64,000 nt of DNA from Paracoccaceae bacterium (GTDB lineage: Bacteria; Pseudomonadota; Alphaproteobacteria; Rhodobacterales; Rhodobacteraceae). The notes beneath the pieces are model-generated. The model ran no database searches, was not told where the DNA came from, and was given only the letters and a program-made list of their open reading frames with translations. Each line of letters begins with the position of its first letter. Position 1 is the first letter of the stretch. The stretch is taken from assembly GCA_014654775.1 (NCBI GenBank), contig JACVZW010000030.1, forward strand, positions 388,860 through 452,859, in the 5' to 3' direction. A program made the position numbers and the translations under genes. Of this stretch, positions 33,413 to 42,464 are shown in pieces.

Positions 33413-34914
33413 GCCGCGACCCCCGCGCCCGTGCCCGCCGCAAGGGCGATCACCCGCTCCTGACTGGCCTCGCTGATGTCCAGTAGCCCAACCTGCCGCC
33501 CCTCGCGCATCACCAACACCCGGTCGGCAAGCGCCAGCACCTCAGGAAGGTCCGAGGATATGACGATCACCGCCACCCCCTCTGCCGCCAGCCGTCGGAT
33601 GATGGCATGCACCTCGGCCTTCGCCCCTACATCGATCCCCCGCGTCGGTTCGTCAAAGATCAGGACCTGCGGCTTCGTCTCCAGCCACTTCGCCAGCATC
33701 ACCTTCTGCTGGTTGCCCCCCGACAGCTTGCCCACCTCGATCCGGCAATCCGGCGCCCGAATGTCCAGCGCCTTGCGATAGCTTTCCGCCATGATCCCCT
33801 CGGCCTTGCGGTCGATCAGGCCCAGCGTCCGCAGAAACCGCCGCAGCGATGCCAGCGAGATGTTGGAAAAGATCGGCAGCGTCATCGCCAGACCCAGCTT
33901 GCGCCGATCCTCCGACACATAGGCGATGCCAAGGTCCATCGCCTGCCGTGGCGTGGTGATCGTCACGTCGGACCCGTGCAGATGCAGACTCCCCTCCGTC
34001 GCGGGCGCGATGCCGAACAGCGCAAGCCCCACATCCGTCCGGCGCGCACCCACCAGACCGGCCAGACACAGCACCTCGCCCTTCGCCAGATCAAAGCCCA
34101 CGCCACGGAACACCCCCGCCCGCCCCAGACCCCGCACTGACAACGCCACCTCACCCACCGCATTGGCCGCCGTCTTGACGGCAAAGCTGTCGATGGCCCG
34201 CCCCACCATCTCGCGCACCATGCCCTCCTCGGTCACCTCTGCGATGGGCCGGGTGGAAATGTGCTGCCCGTCGCGGATCACCGTCACGCGGTCCGCAATC
34301 CGGAAAATCTCGTCCAGCCGGTGCGAGATGTAGATCACCGCCACGCCCTGCGCCTTCAGCGCCCGCGCGATGGACAAAAGCCGTTCCACCTCATGCGCCG
34401 ACAGGCTCGCCGTCGGTTCGTCCATGATCAGCACCTTCACCTTCAGCGAAAGCGCCCGCGCAATCTCCACCGTCTGCTGTTCGGCCAAGGTCAGCCCCGA
34501 TGCCGCCCGCCGCACATCCAAGCTGACGCCAAGCTGCGCCACGATGCGGTCCGCTTCTGCGAACATCGCCCGCCAGTCCAGCCACGCGCCCCCGGCCCGA
34601 TTGGAAATGAAGATGTTCTCCGCCACGTTCAGGTCGGGAAACACCATCGGCTCCTGATAGATCGCGGCGATCCCTTCAGCCTGCGCGTCCTGCGTGGACC
34701 GCAGCGTGACCGCCCGCCCTTCCACCAGTATCTCGCCCGCATCGGGGCGGTGCACACCCGTCATGATCTTGATCAGCGTGGATTTCCCCGCGCCGTTCTC
34801 CCCCACGATGGCATGAATCTCGCCCGGCTCTATCGCCAGCGACATATCCTTCAGCGCGGCTGTGGCGGCAAAGCTCTTCGCCACGGCCCGCAGTTCAAGA
34901 ACCGCTCGGGTCAT
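33409..34914 (-). CDS. rhaT: Rhamnose ABC transporter ATPase (double NBD)
   Basis: A 501-residue fused pair of nucleotide-binding domains (RbsA/RhaT type). First domain: Walker [10 protein letters not shown] near residue 41, signature LTLAEQQ, Walker [13 protein letters not shown]. Second domain from about residue 255: degenerate P-loop [11 protein letters not shown], intact signature LSGGNQQK, Walker [13 protein letters not shown]. Degeneration of the second P-loop is usual in this family. ATG at 34914 has GGAG upstream; a GTG two codons earlier is an alternative. It is separated from rhaS by 79 bp containing a hairpin. Confidence 0.92.
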   Translation of the reverse strand: MTRAVLELRAVAKSFAATAALKDMSLAIEPGEIHAIVGENGAGKSTLIKIMTGVHRPDAGEILVEGRAVTLRSTQDAQAEGIAAIYQEPMVFPDLNVAENIFISNRAGGAWLDWRAMFAEADRIVAQLGVSLDVRRAASGLTLAEQQTVEIARALSLKVKVLIMDEPTASLSAHEVERLLSIARALKAQGVAVIYISHRLDEIFRIADRVTVIRDGQHISTRPIAEVTEEGMVREMVGRAIDSFAVKTAANAVGEVALSVRGLGRAGVFRGVGFDLAKGEVLCLAGLVGARRTDVGLALFGIAPATEGSLHLHGSDVTITTPRQAMDLGIAYVSEDRRKLGLAMTLPIFSNISLASLRRFLRTLGLIDRKAEGIMAESYRKALDIRAPDCRIEVGKLSGGNQQKVMLAKWLETKPQVLIFDEPTRGIDVGAKAEVHAIIRRLAAEGVAVIVISSDLPEVLALADRVLVMREGRQVGLLDISEASQERVIALAAGTGAGVAA

Positions 34915-34942
34915 CCGCACTCCGTCAGTCTGCAGGGAAGCA

Positions 34943-34970
34943 ATCGGGGCCGCGCATCCGCAGCCCCGAT
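34943..34970 (-). promoter_or_regulatory. Intercistronic hairpin between rhaS and rhaT
   Basis: ATCGGGGC and GCCCCGAT form a perfect 8-bp stem around a 12-nt loop, 23 bp after the rhaS stop, with no following T run on the minus strand. Such hairpins after binding-protein genes commonly stabilise the upstream message or thin out downstream transcription, giving more binding protein than ATPase. Confidence 0.6.
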
Positions 34971-34993
34971 CATGTCATGCCATGCGGCGCGCC

Positions 34994-36040
34994 TCAGTTG
35001 GCGGCAGCCTCGACATTGTCCTTGGTATAGATGGTGAACGGCCCCATCAGCACGCGCTTGGCGCCCGGACGGCCCGGATCTTCCTCGATCTTGAAGCTGC
35101 CCATGCGGCCCGCGGTGAACTCTTCGCCCACCTCGCCCTTGATCGCGCCGGTCACCAGCGCGTAAGAGGCGTGATAGGTCAGGTAGCCAAGGTCGACAAA
35201 GCTCCACAGCGCGAATTGCGGCGCGCAGCCATTCAGGCTGTAGCTCACCATCTCGGCCGGCAGACCCAGACCCGAGACCTTCACCTTCTCGCACAGACCT
35301 TCGTCCTGCATCGCCTTGGCGGCGGCCACGATGCCCACGGTCGTCGGCGCCATGATCACCTTCAGGTCCGGATACTTGTCCACCAGACCCAGCGCGCGGT
35401 TGTAGGATTCTTCCGACTGGTCATTGCCATAGACAACATCGACCAGCTTCAGGTCCTTGTACTTTTCGCCCGCCAGCGCACCCTTCATCGCCTCGATCCA
35501 GGCGTTCTGGTTGGCGGCATCCGGGCTTGCGGACAGCACGGCAAACTCGCCCGCCCCACCAGCAAGGTCATAGGCCATATCGGCCATCACGGTGCCGATG
35601 GACCCGAAATCGACCTGCGCGACGAAGAAGGACTCCCCCGCCCCGTTCGGGATCGGGCTGTCCCATGTCACCACCTTGGTGCCTGCGGCCTGCGCCGCCT
35701 CGGCGGTGGCGGCGATCTGGTCGCCCGCATTGTTCGACAGCATCACGACATGCTGCTTCTGCGTCGTCGCGGTCGTCAGCATCTCGATCTGACCCGCGGC
35801 CGAATTCTCGGGCGTCGGCCCGATGAATTCCAGCTTGCCGGTCGATCCAAGCTCCGCCGCCGCTTCCTGCGCGCCGCGGTTGGCCTGATCGAAGGGCAGG
35901 ATGCCAAGGAATTTCGGGAGCAGGACGGCATTCACCTCCTGCCCCGGCGCGGCGGTGACAGCTTCGGCAAGTGCCGTCGTCCCCATCAGACCGGCCATCA
36001 GCCCTGCGGCCAGCGCCAGCCCCTTCATCTTCATCATCAT
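34994..36040 (-). CDS. rhaS: Rhamnose ABC transporter substrate-binding protein
   Basis: A 348-residue periplasmic sugar-binding protein of the RbsB/RhaS group. Signal peptide at residues 1-25 ([20 protein letters not shown] then TTALAEA). The mature part shows [58 protein letters not shown] and [17 protein letters not shown], matching rhamnose-binding RhaS proteins. GGAGG lies upstream of the ATG at 36040. It follows rhaR by 36 bp, so the regulator and importer probably share one transcript. Confidence 0.92.
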   Translation of the reverse strand: MMMKMKGLALAAGLMAGLMGTTALAEAVTAAPGQEVNAVLLPKFLGILPFDQANRGAQEAAAELGSTGKLEFIGPTPENSAAGQIEMLTTATTQKQHVVMLSNNAGDQIAATAEAAQAAGTKVVTWDSPIPNGAGESFFVAQVDFGSIGTVMADMAYDLAGGAGEFAVLSASPDAANQNAWIEAMKGALAGEKYKDLKLVDVVYGNDQSEESYNRALGLVDKYPDLKVIMAPTTVGIVAAAKAMQDEGLCEKVKVSGLGLPAEMVSYSLNGCAPQFALWSFVDLGYLTYHASYALVTGAIKGEVGEEFTAGRMGSFKIEEDPGRPGAKRVLMGPFTIYTKDNVEAAAN

Positions 36041-36076
36041 CGTCGTTCTCCTCCCTGTTTGTTTTTCCCTTGGCGG

Positions 36077-36877
36077 TCAGGCCGCCGCAGGCACCTTCAC
36101 GTCCCTAGGATCGGTCAGGATCACCTCCACCCCCACGCCGCGCAGATGCTCCACCATCTGCGCCGGTGCGCCGGTATCGGTGATGACGGTCGAGACACGG
36201 GACAGCGGGCAGACCACGATGTTGCCCCGCGCCTCGAACTTGGAACTGTCCACCAGAACGATCAGCCGTTCCGTGCGGCTCAGCAGCTTTGCCTCGGCCC
36301 GCGCGATCAGCGGATCGCTTTCGATCACACCCAGGGGCGTGATCGCATAGGCCGACATGAACATTTTCGACGCCGCGAAATGCTGGATCGCATCTTCGTC
36401 GAAGGGTGACAGGATGATCCCCGGCTCTCGGTAAAGCTCGCCCCCCGGCAGCACGACGCGATTGCCGGAATTGGCGATCAGCTCCTGCGCAATCGGGAAG
36501 GAATTGGTCAGCACCTGCATCCGCCTTTGCCGGAGGCATTGTGCCATGAACCACGTGGTGGACCCAGCATTCAGGATGATCGAATCCCCGTCCTCGCACA
36601 GCCCCGCCGCCGCCGCCGCAACCGCCTGCTTCTCAATCGCATTGATCGTCTGGCTCGCCCCGAAGGACGTCGCGGTCAACTCATTCAACCCCGACACCTC
36701 GGCCTGTTCGGCCCCGCCATGGACCCGGCGCAACTGCCCCGAATCCTCCAGCTTCGCCAGATCGCGGCGCAGCGTGGCAACCGAAGCGCCCGTCCACTGC
36801 GCAAGATCGCTCACGCGGACGATCCCTCGTTCGCGCAGTTTCGACAGGATGAGGGTCCAGCGTTCACGTTCATGCAT
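36077..36877 (-). CDS. rhaR: DeoR-family regulator of rhamnose genes
   Basis: A 266-residue DeoR/GlpR-type repressor or activator. Residues 1-58 form the winged helix-turn-helix (RERGIVRVSDLAQWTGASVATLRRDLAKLEDSGQLRRVHGG). The sugar-phosphate-isomerase-like effector domain follows with LNAGSTTWFMAQCL and ILVDSSKFEARG. In R. leguminosarum RhaR controls the rha locus with a phosphorylated or free rhamnose intermediate as signal; the same is inferred here. No ribosome-binding site is evident at the ATG at 36877, so translation may be weak or leaderless. Divergent from rhaD with 159 bp between. Confidence 0.9.
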   Translation of the reverse strand: MHERERWTLILSKLRERGIVRVSDLAQWTGASVATLRRDLAKLEDSGQLRRVHGGAEQAEVSGLNELTATSFGASQTINAIEKQAVAAAAAGLCEDGDSIILNAGSTTWFMAQCLRQRRMQVLTNSFPIAQELIANSGNRVVLPGGELYREPGIILSPFDEDAIQHFAASKMFMSAYAITPLGVIESDPLIARAEAKLLSRTERLIVLVDSSKFEARGNIVVCPLSRVSTVITDTGAPAQMVEHLRGVGVEVILTDPRDVKVPAAA

Positions 36878-36898
36878 GATTGGAAGGCTAGAGAGAAT

Positions 36899-36987
36899 CG
36901 CTCACATCCGTCAACAAACAATCGCAATGCTGCACCGCAATATGTTCTCTGCGACGCAGAATGAGGTTTCATGATTGACTGTGAGCG
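36899..36987. promoter_or_regulatory. Inverted CGCTCACA/TGTGAGCG pair in the rhaR-rhaD region
   Basis: CGCTCACA at 36899-36906 and its complement TGTGAGCG at 36980-36987 flank the centre of the divergent rhaR-rhaD intergenic region. Their centres are 81 bp apart, so a looping or two-site RhaR operator is possible. Regulator assignment is by position only. Confidence 0.4.
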
Positions 36988-37036
36988 TTCTGACGGTAAT
37001 CCTTGACCCCGACCCCAAGGAAAGTCGACCGGACCG

Positions 37037-39106
37037 ATGACCACGGATATCCTTCTTCCGTCCCTCTGGGACGATGCCCGCGCCGCCACGCTGGATGAGC
37101 CGGGGCTGCTTCTCTATCGCTCGAATCTGCTGGGCAGCGACCTTCGCATCACAAACTTCGGGGGCGGCAATACCTCGGCCAAGGTGGCGGCCAAGGACCC
37201 GCTCACCGGGGCGGATGTACAGGTCCTCTGGGTCAAGGGATCGGGCGGCGACATCGGGTCGATGAAGCTCGACGGCTTCGCCACCGTCTACATGGACCGC
37301 CTCTACCAACTCCGCGCCCAATACCGCGACCTGTCCCAAGAGGATGCGATGGTCGAGGCGCTGTCGCATTGCATCTTCAACCTCAACCCCCGCGCACCCT
37401 CCATCGACACATGGTTGCACGGCTTCGTGCCCCGCGCCCATGTCGACCACGTCCATTCCGACGCCGTCATCGCCATCGCCGCCTGCGCCGATCAGGTCCG
37501 GCTCACGCAGGAAATCTTCGGCGGCGACCTCGGCTACCTGCCGTGGCAGCGCCCGGGCATCGACCTTGGCATCAAACTGGGCGAATTGGCCGAACAGAAT
37601 CCCCACCTGAAGGGCGTCGTCCTCGGCCAGCATGGCCTGTTCACCTGGGCCGACACCGCCAAGGACTGCTACCTGCTGACGCTTGAGATGATCAACAAGG
37701 CCGCCGTCTGGCTGGATGCCAACGTGAAACGCCCCGTCTTCGGCGGCGAACGCATCCCCGCCCTGCCCGCCGCCGACCGCAAGGCCGAAGCCCGCCGCCT
37801 GATGCCCCTGATCCGGGGCCGCATCTCGGCCTCGGAAATGAAATCCGGCCATTTCACCGACGCGCCCGAAGTGCTGGACTTCGTCAATTCCCACGCCCTC
37901 GACACGCTTGCCCCGATGGGCACCTCCTGCCCCGACCACTTCCTGCGCACCAAGATCAAGCCCTTGGTCATCCCCGCCGGGGCCGACTCTGCCACGCTCG
38001 ACAGCCTCATCGCAGGCTACCGCGCCGATTACGCCGCCTATTACGACCGCTGCAAACGCCCCAATTCCCCCGCCATCCGCGACCCCAACGCCGTGATCTA
38101 TCTGATCCCCGGCGTCGGCATGCTGTCCTTCGCCAAGGACAAGGCCACCGCCCGCATCAGTTCGGAATTCTACGTCAACGCCATCAACGTGATGCGCGGC
38201 GCCTCGGGCGTGTCCGCCTACCAAGGCCTGCCAGAACAAGAAGCGTTCGACATCGAATACTGGCTCTTGGAGGAAGCCAAACTCCAGCGCATGCCGAAAC
38301 CCAAACCCATGCAGGGCCGGGTGGCCTTCATCACTGGCGGCGCGGGCGGCATCGGATCGGCCACCGCCGACCGCCTTCTGCGTGAAGGCTGCAACGTCGT
38401 CCTCGCCGATATCGACGCCACATCGCTAGAGGACGTCAGCGCAGGCTTCGCCAAACGCTATGGCCGCGACATGGTCCGCTCCGTCGTGATGGACGTCACC
38501 AGCGAAGCACAGGTCATCGCCGCGCTGGAAACCGCCGTGGCCGAATTCGGCGGTCTGGACGTCGTGGTGAACAACGCTGGCATCACCTCGGCGGCGGCGG
38601 TGGAAGACACCACCCTCGCCATGTGGAACCGCACCTTCGACATCCTCTCCACCGGCTATTTCCTCGTGGGCCGCGAAGGCTATCGCATCATGAAGACGCA
38701 GGGGATCGGCGGATCGATGATCTTCGTCTCCTCCAAGAACGGCGTCGCCGCCTCCCCCGGTGCCTCGGCCTATTGCACCGCCAAGGCCGCCGAAATCCAC
38801 CTCGCCCGCTGCATGGCACTCGAAGGCGCGCCGATGGGCATCCGGGTCAATGTGGTCAACCCTGACGCCGTCCTGCGCGGATCGAAGATCTGGCAAGGGG
38901 AATGGAGCCACCAGCGCGCTGCCTCCAACAAGATCGCCGTCGATGAACTGGAAGAGCACTACCGCAAGCGCAGCCTCCTCCAGCGCTCGGTCTTCCCCGA
39001 GGATATCGCCGAAGGCATCTTCTTCTTCGCCTCGGACCTTTCGGCCAAATCGACGGGCAACTTCCTGAACGTCGACGCAGGCAACGCCGTTTCCTTCACG
39101 AGGTGA
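37037..39106 (+). CDS. rhaD: Bifunctional rhamnulose-1-phosphate aldolase / short-chain dehydrogenase
   Basis: A 689-residue fusion typical of rhizobial and rhodobacterial rha loci. The N-terminal class II aldolase (about 1-400) has FGGGNTSAKV, GSGGDIGSMK and the zinc site in PRAHVDHVHSDAVIAIAA; it splits L-rhamnulose 1-phosphate into DHAP and L-lactaldehyde. The C-terminal SDR (about 430-689) has VAFITGGAGGIGSATADRLL, NNAGITS, and the catalytic Tyr-Lys in SAYCTAKAAEIH; it likely oxidises lactaldehyde. Start at the ATG at 37037. It is followed 2 bp later by rhaI and together these form the catabolic half of the locus. Confidence 0.93.
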   Translation: MTTDILLPSLWDDARAATLDEPGLLLYRSNLLGSDLRITNFGGGNTSAKVAAKDPLTGADVQVLWVKGSGGDIGSMKLDGFATVYMDRLYQLRAQYRDLSQEDAMVEALSHCIFNLNPRAPSIDTWLHGFVPRAHVDHVHSDAVIAIAACADQVRLTQEIFGGDLGYLPWQRPGIDLGIKLGELAEQNPHLKGVVLGQHGLFTWADTAKDCYLLTLEMINKAAVWLDANVKRPVFGGERIPALPAADRKAEARRLMPLIRGRISASEMKSGHFTDAPEVLDFVNSHALDTLAPMGTSCPDHFLRTKIKPLVIPAGADSATLDSLIAGYRADYAAYYDRCKRPNSPAIRDPNAVIYLIPGVGMLSFAKDKATARISSEFYVNAINVMRGASGVSAYQGLPEQEAFDIEYWLLEEAKLQRMPKPKPMQGRVAFITGGAGGIGSATADRLLREGCNVVLADIDATSLEDVSAGFAKRYGRDMVRSVVMDVTSEAQVIAALETAVAEFGGLDVVVNNAGITSAAAVEDTTLAMWNRTFDILSTGYFLVGREGYRIMKTQGIGGSMIFVSSKNGVAASPGASAYCTAKAAEIHLARCMALEGAPMGIRVNVVNPDAVLRGSKIWQGEWSHQRAASNKIAVDELEEHYRKRSLLQRSVFPEDIAEGIFFFASDLSAKSTGNFLNVDAGNAVSFTR

Positions 39107-39108
39107 CC

Positions 39109-40401
39109 ATGACCGACCTCATCTCCCCCGACCTGATCGGCAGCCTCAACGAACAGGCCCGCGCGGCGCATGAGGACGATCTCGGCTCCCTCGGCCGCCA
39201 GCTCGCCCGTCGCGGCATCGACCTTGAGGCCGTCATCGCCCGCGCCATGGCGTGGTCCGTCGCCATCCCCACTTGGGGCGTGGGCACGGGGGGCACCCGC
39301 TTCGCCCGCTTCCCCGGCCTTGGTGAACCGCGCGGCATCCATGACAAACTGGCCGATTGCGGCGTCATCCAGCAACTGACGCGCGGCACCCGCACCGTCA
39401 GCCCGCATTTCCCGTGGGATGAAGTCAGCGACTACAACGCGCTGCGCCAAGAGGCCGCGCAATACGGCCTCGGCTTCGACGCGGTCAATTCCAACACCTT
39501 CCAAGACCAGACCGACCAAAGCCATACCTACAAATTCGGCTCGCTCGCCTCCGCGAAAAAGGACACCCGCGCCCAAGCCGTCGCCCACAACATCCGCTGC
39601 ATCGAAATCGGCAAGCAACTGGGCTCCCAGTCCCTCACCGTCTGGATCGGCGACGGCACCAACTTCCCGGGTCAGCAAAGCCTGTCGGGCATGTTCTCGA
39701 ACTACCTCGACGCCATGCGCGACATCTACGCGGCCCTTCCGGCCGACTGGTCCATGTTCATCGAACACAAGATGTATGAACCGGCCTTCTATTCCACCGT
39801 CATCTCCGACTGGGGCAGCAGCCTGATCGCCGCCCAGACCTTGGGCGACAAGGCGAAATGCCTCGTCGACCTCGGCCACCACGCACCCAATGTGAACATC
39901 GAACAGATCGTCGCCCGCCTGATCCATGTCGGCAAACTGGCTGGCTTCCACTTCAACGATTCGAAATACGGCGATGACGACCTCGACAGCGGCTCCGTCG
40001 ATCCCTTCCGCCTCTTCCTCGTCTTCAACGAACTCGTGGACGCCGAACTGCGCAAGGCCCCCGGCTTCCGCCCCGCCTACATGATCGACCAAAGCCACAA
40101 CGTCACCGACCCGATCGAAAGCCTGATGTCCAGCGCCACCGAAATCGCCCGTGCCTATGTTCAGGCCTCCATCGTGGACCGCAAGGCGCTGGCCGAAGCA
40201 CAGGCCGAGAATGACGTCATGGCCGCCCACCGCCTGCTCAAGGCCGCCTATATCACCGATGTCTCGCCCATCCTCGCCGAGGCCCGGCGCAGACAGGGTG
40301 GCGCGCATGACCCGATCGCAGCCTACCGCGCCGCAGGCTACCGCGCCCGCGTCGCCAAGGACCGACCCGCCATCAAGGGCGCCTCCTCCGGGATCGTATA
40401 A
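39109..40401 (+). CDS. rhaI: L-rhamnose isomerase (RhaI type)
   Basis: A 430-residue sugar isomerase of the RhaI group, distinct in sequence from E. coli RhaA, converting L-rhamnose to L-rhamnulose. TIM-barrel metal-site features: ADWSMFIEHKMYEPAFYSTV, CLVDLGHHAPNVNIEQIVARL, GFHFNDSKYGDDDLDSGS and the end of the barrel with YMIDQSHN. The ATG at 39109 lies 2 bp past the rhaD stop; a GTG two codons earlier overlaps it. Length and order after rhaD match rhizobial rhaDI. Confidence 0.93.
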   Translation: MTDLISPDLIGSLNEQARAAHEDDLGSLGRQLARRGIDLEAVIARAMAWSVAIPTWGVGTGGTRFARFPGLGEPRGIHDKLADCGVIQQLTRGTRTVSPHFPWDEVSDYNALRQEAAQYGLGFDAVNSNTFQDQTDQSHTYKFGSLASAKKDTRAQAVAHNIRCIEIGKQLGSQSLTVWIGDGTNFPGQQSLSGMFSNYLDAMRDIYAALPADWSMFIEHKMYEPAFYSTVISDWGSSLIAAQTLGDKAKCLVDLGHHAPNVNIEQIVARLIHVGKLAGFHFNDSKYGDDDLDSGSVDPFRLFLVFNELVDAELRKAPGFRPAYMIDQSHNVTDPIESLMSSATEIARAYVQASIVDRKALAEAQAENDVMAAHRLLKAAYITDVSPILAEARRRQGGAHDPIAAYRAAGYRARVAKDRPAIKGASSGIV

Positions 40402-40418
40402 GAGGGGGGAGAAGGGGG

Positions 40419-41471
40419 ATGAAACGATCCATCATCGATGACAGCCGCGACTTCTGGGCCGAAATCGTCCTTCCCCTCCTCCACTCCCATTTCCCCGACG
40501 AAACCCAGCACATGGCCGCAGGCTTCTTCGGCTACGGCTCCGAAGTCCTGCGTCTGGACGACCAGTATTCCACCGACCACCACTTCGGCCTGCGGGTGAA
40601 CATCCTGCTGCCCGAGGCGCTGAAAGCCTCCAAAGGCCAAGCCATCGAAGACGGCCTCGCCGCCCATCTGCCCCACGCATGGCGGGGCCGCGAACTGCGC
40701 GAAGGCTATACCCGCACCAAAGGCGTGGAACTCGCCAGCCTCGAACACCACCTCCGCTCCACCATCGGCCTCGACCACCCGCCCCAGACCCTGACCGAAT
40801 GGCTGAAGATCCCCGAGGAAGACATAACCCACATCGTCGCCGGTGAAGTCTGGCACGATCCGTCAGGCCGCTTCACCGCCATCCGTGACACGCTGGCCGC
40901 CTATTACCCCGAACCCGTCCGCCTGCGCCGCCTTGCCCATTGGTGCCGCTACTTCTCGGGCATGGGCGTCTACGCGCTCAAACGCGCGCTTCTGCGCGAC
41001 AACCAGCTTTACGCCTCCACCACCTTCGCCCGCTCTCTCCGCTGGGGCGTGCAGATGGCCTTCCTCTTGGACCGCCGCTACTACCCCTATGACAAGTGGA
41101 TGACCGAGATGTTCCACCGCCTGCCCCGCATGGGCGCGCGGCTGGCCCATATCGTCGACGAAGCGCCACGCCTCGAAACCCCGTGGCAGCGCAAGCTCGA
41201 CCTCCTGCACGAGTTGTCCGACATCCTCGACGCCGCCATGGTGGAAGACGGCCTGATCGCCCCTCACCCGCCCTACCGAGTCTCGGAAACCTCGGGCTAC
41301 CGCCTGCTCGAATCCGCCTATGCCGAACTGATCCGCCAATGCCCGCCCGAAATTCACGGCATCGTCCCCGAATGGGAACAGGTGCACTGGGAGGGCTTTC
41401 ATTCCCAATTCGTGGCCGATGTCGACCTGACCGACTGGCGCCGCATGCTTGTTCTGGAGGAACGCAGATGA
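40419..41471 (+). CDS. DUF4037-like protein in the rhamnose locus
   Basis: A 350-residue cytoplasmic protein resembling the DUF4037 family. Near the start, GFFGYGSEVLRLDDQYSTDHHFGLRVNILL looks like a nucleotidyltransferase-fold motif (GSexxxxDxxSxDHD), but here the metal-binding acidic pattern is DDQYSTDHHFG. The middle and end are helical (VRLRRLAHWCRYFSGMGVYALKRALL). Biochemical function unknown. It lies 17 bp after rhaI and overlaps the next gene by 4 bp, so it is co-expressed with rhamnose catabolism. GGGGAGAAGGGGG precedes the ATG at 40419. Confidence 0.65.
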   Translation: MKRSIIDDSRDFWAEIVLPLLHSHFPDETQHMAAGFFGYGSEVLRLDDQYSTDHHFGLRVNILLPEALKASKGQAIEDGLAAHLPHAWRGRELREGYTRTKGVELASLEHHLRSTIGLDHPPQTLTEWLKIPEEDITHIVAGEVWHDPSGRFTAIRDTLAAYYPEPVRLRRLAHWCRYFSGMGVYALKRALLRDNQLYASTTFARSLRWGVQMAFLLDRRYYPYDKWMTEMFHRLPRMGARLAHIVDEAPRLETPWQRKLDLLHELSDILDAAMVEDGLIAPHPPYRVSETSGYRLLESAYAELIRQCPPEIHGIVPEWEQVHWEGFHSQFVADVDLTDWRRMLVLEERR

Positions 41472-42454
41472 ACTCGCTCGAACGCGTCATGGCCACGATC
41501 AACCACAAACCCGTGGACCGGACGCCCATCGACTGCTGGCTTTATCAGAAGCAATTCCTCGAACGGCTGCAGGCCGATTACGGCCCGCGTGAGAAATTCA
41601 TCGAAGAATTCGGCATCGACGTCTTCGTGGGCCTCATGCCCTTCCCCAATCAGCACGGGCGCAAATTCGACATCCACGAACTCGCAGGCGTCCCACTCGA
41701 AGACCCGCGCGACCCCAAATGGCTGAACTTCACCGATTGGAACTACGATTTCGGCGGCGTGAACATCGCCACCGCACTGCGTGACCACAAGGGCAAGCGC
41801 TGCGTGCTGGCCCATTGCTGGGGCATGGTCGAAGGCACCTCCTCCTTCCTCGGTATCGAAAACTGCTGGATGAACCTTGGCGGCAATCCCGACCTCATGG
41901 CCAATTTCTTCGACCGCTATGCCGACTGGATGTGCGTGCAGGTCGACCAGATGGTCGAGGCGGGCGTGGACATGATGACGCTCTCAGACGACTGGGGATC
42001 GAACGGCACCATGCTCTTCTCGCCGAAATCCTGGCGCAAGCTCATCAAGCCCTACGCGATGCGCGTGGTGCAGCATGCGCGCAGCCGTGGCATGCCGGTG
42101 AACCTGCATTCCGATGGCTACATCATGCAGATCCTCGATGACATCATCGAGATGGGCTACTCCTCCTGGCACCCCGTGCAGGAAAGCGCGGGAATGAACC
42201 CGCGCGAAATCAAAGAGAAATACGGCGACAAGATCGTCATCTACGGCTCGCTCGACGTGGTCGATGGCCTGCTGAAATACGACGGCGACGAGTTGGACGA
42301 ATACATCACCGAACGCTTTGGCATCTATGCCCCCGGCGGCGGCTTCATCTTCAACGGCGGGCATTTCATCCAGCCCGACATCCCCCCCGCCCGCCTGATC
42401 CGCGCCTACCGGCTGGTGAACAAGCTCGCCCAGCAATACGGCACACTGCAATGA
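41468..42454 (+). CDS. Uroporphyrinogen-decarboxylase-fold protein
   Basis: A 328-residue protein of the UroD/MtaA fold family. Features: NHKPVDRTPIDCWLYQKQF at the N-terminus, VDMMTLSDDWGSNGTMLFSPKSWRKLIKPY, MPVNLHSDGYIMQILDDIIEMG and the end GGGFIFNGGHFIQPDIPP. True UroD residues for tetrapyrrole binding are not apparent, and the zinc signature HxC of MtaA-type methyltransferases reads LHSDG here, so no thiol ligand is present. The enzyme is probably not a HemE. It overlaps the upstream gene (ATGA) and precedes a rhamnosidase-like gene, implying a sugar-related role that is unknown. Confidence 0.75.
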   Translation: MNSLERVMATINHKPVDRTPIDCWLYQKQFLERLQADYGPREKFIEEFGIDVFVGLMPFPNQHGRKFDIHELAGVPLEDPRDPKWLNFTDWNYDFGGVNIATALRDHKGKRCVLAHCWGMVEGTSSFLGIENCWMNLGGNPDLMANFFDRYADWMCVQVDQMVEAGVDMMTLSDDWGSNGTMLFSPKSWRKLIKPYAMRVVQHARSRGMPVNLHSDGYIMQILDDIIEMGYSSWHPVQESAGMNPREIKEKYGDKIVIYGSLDVVDGLLKYDGDELDEYITERFGIYAPGGGFIFNGGHFIQPDIPPARLIRAYRLVNKLAQQYGTLQ

Positions 42455-42464
42455 CGGTGGGGCC

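Noticed and set aside
41468..42454. Annotation as HemE (heme biosynthesis)
   Set aside because: Tetrapyrrole-contact residues are not apparent, and the gene is embedded in a sugar operon.
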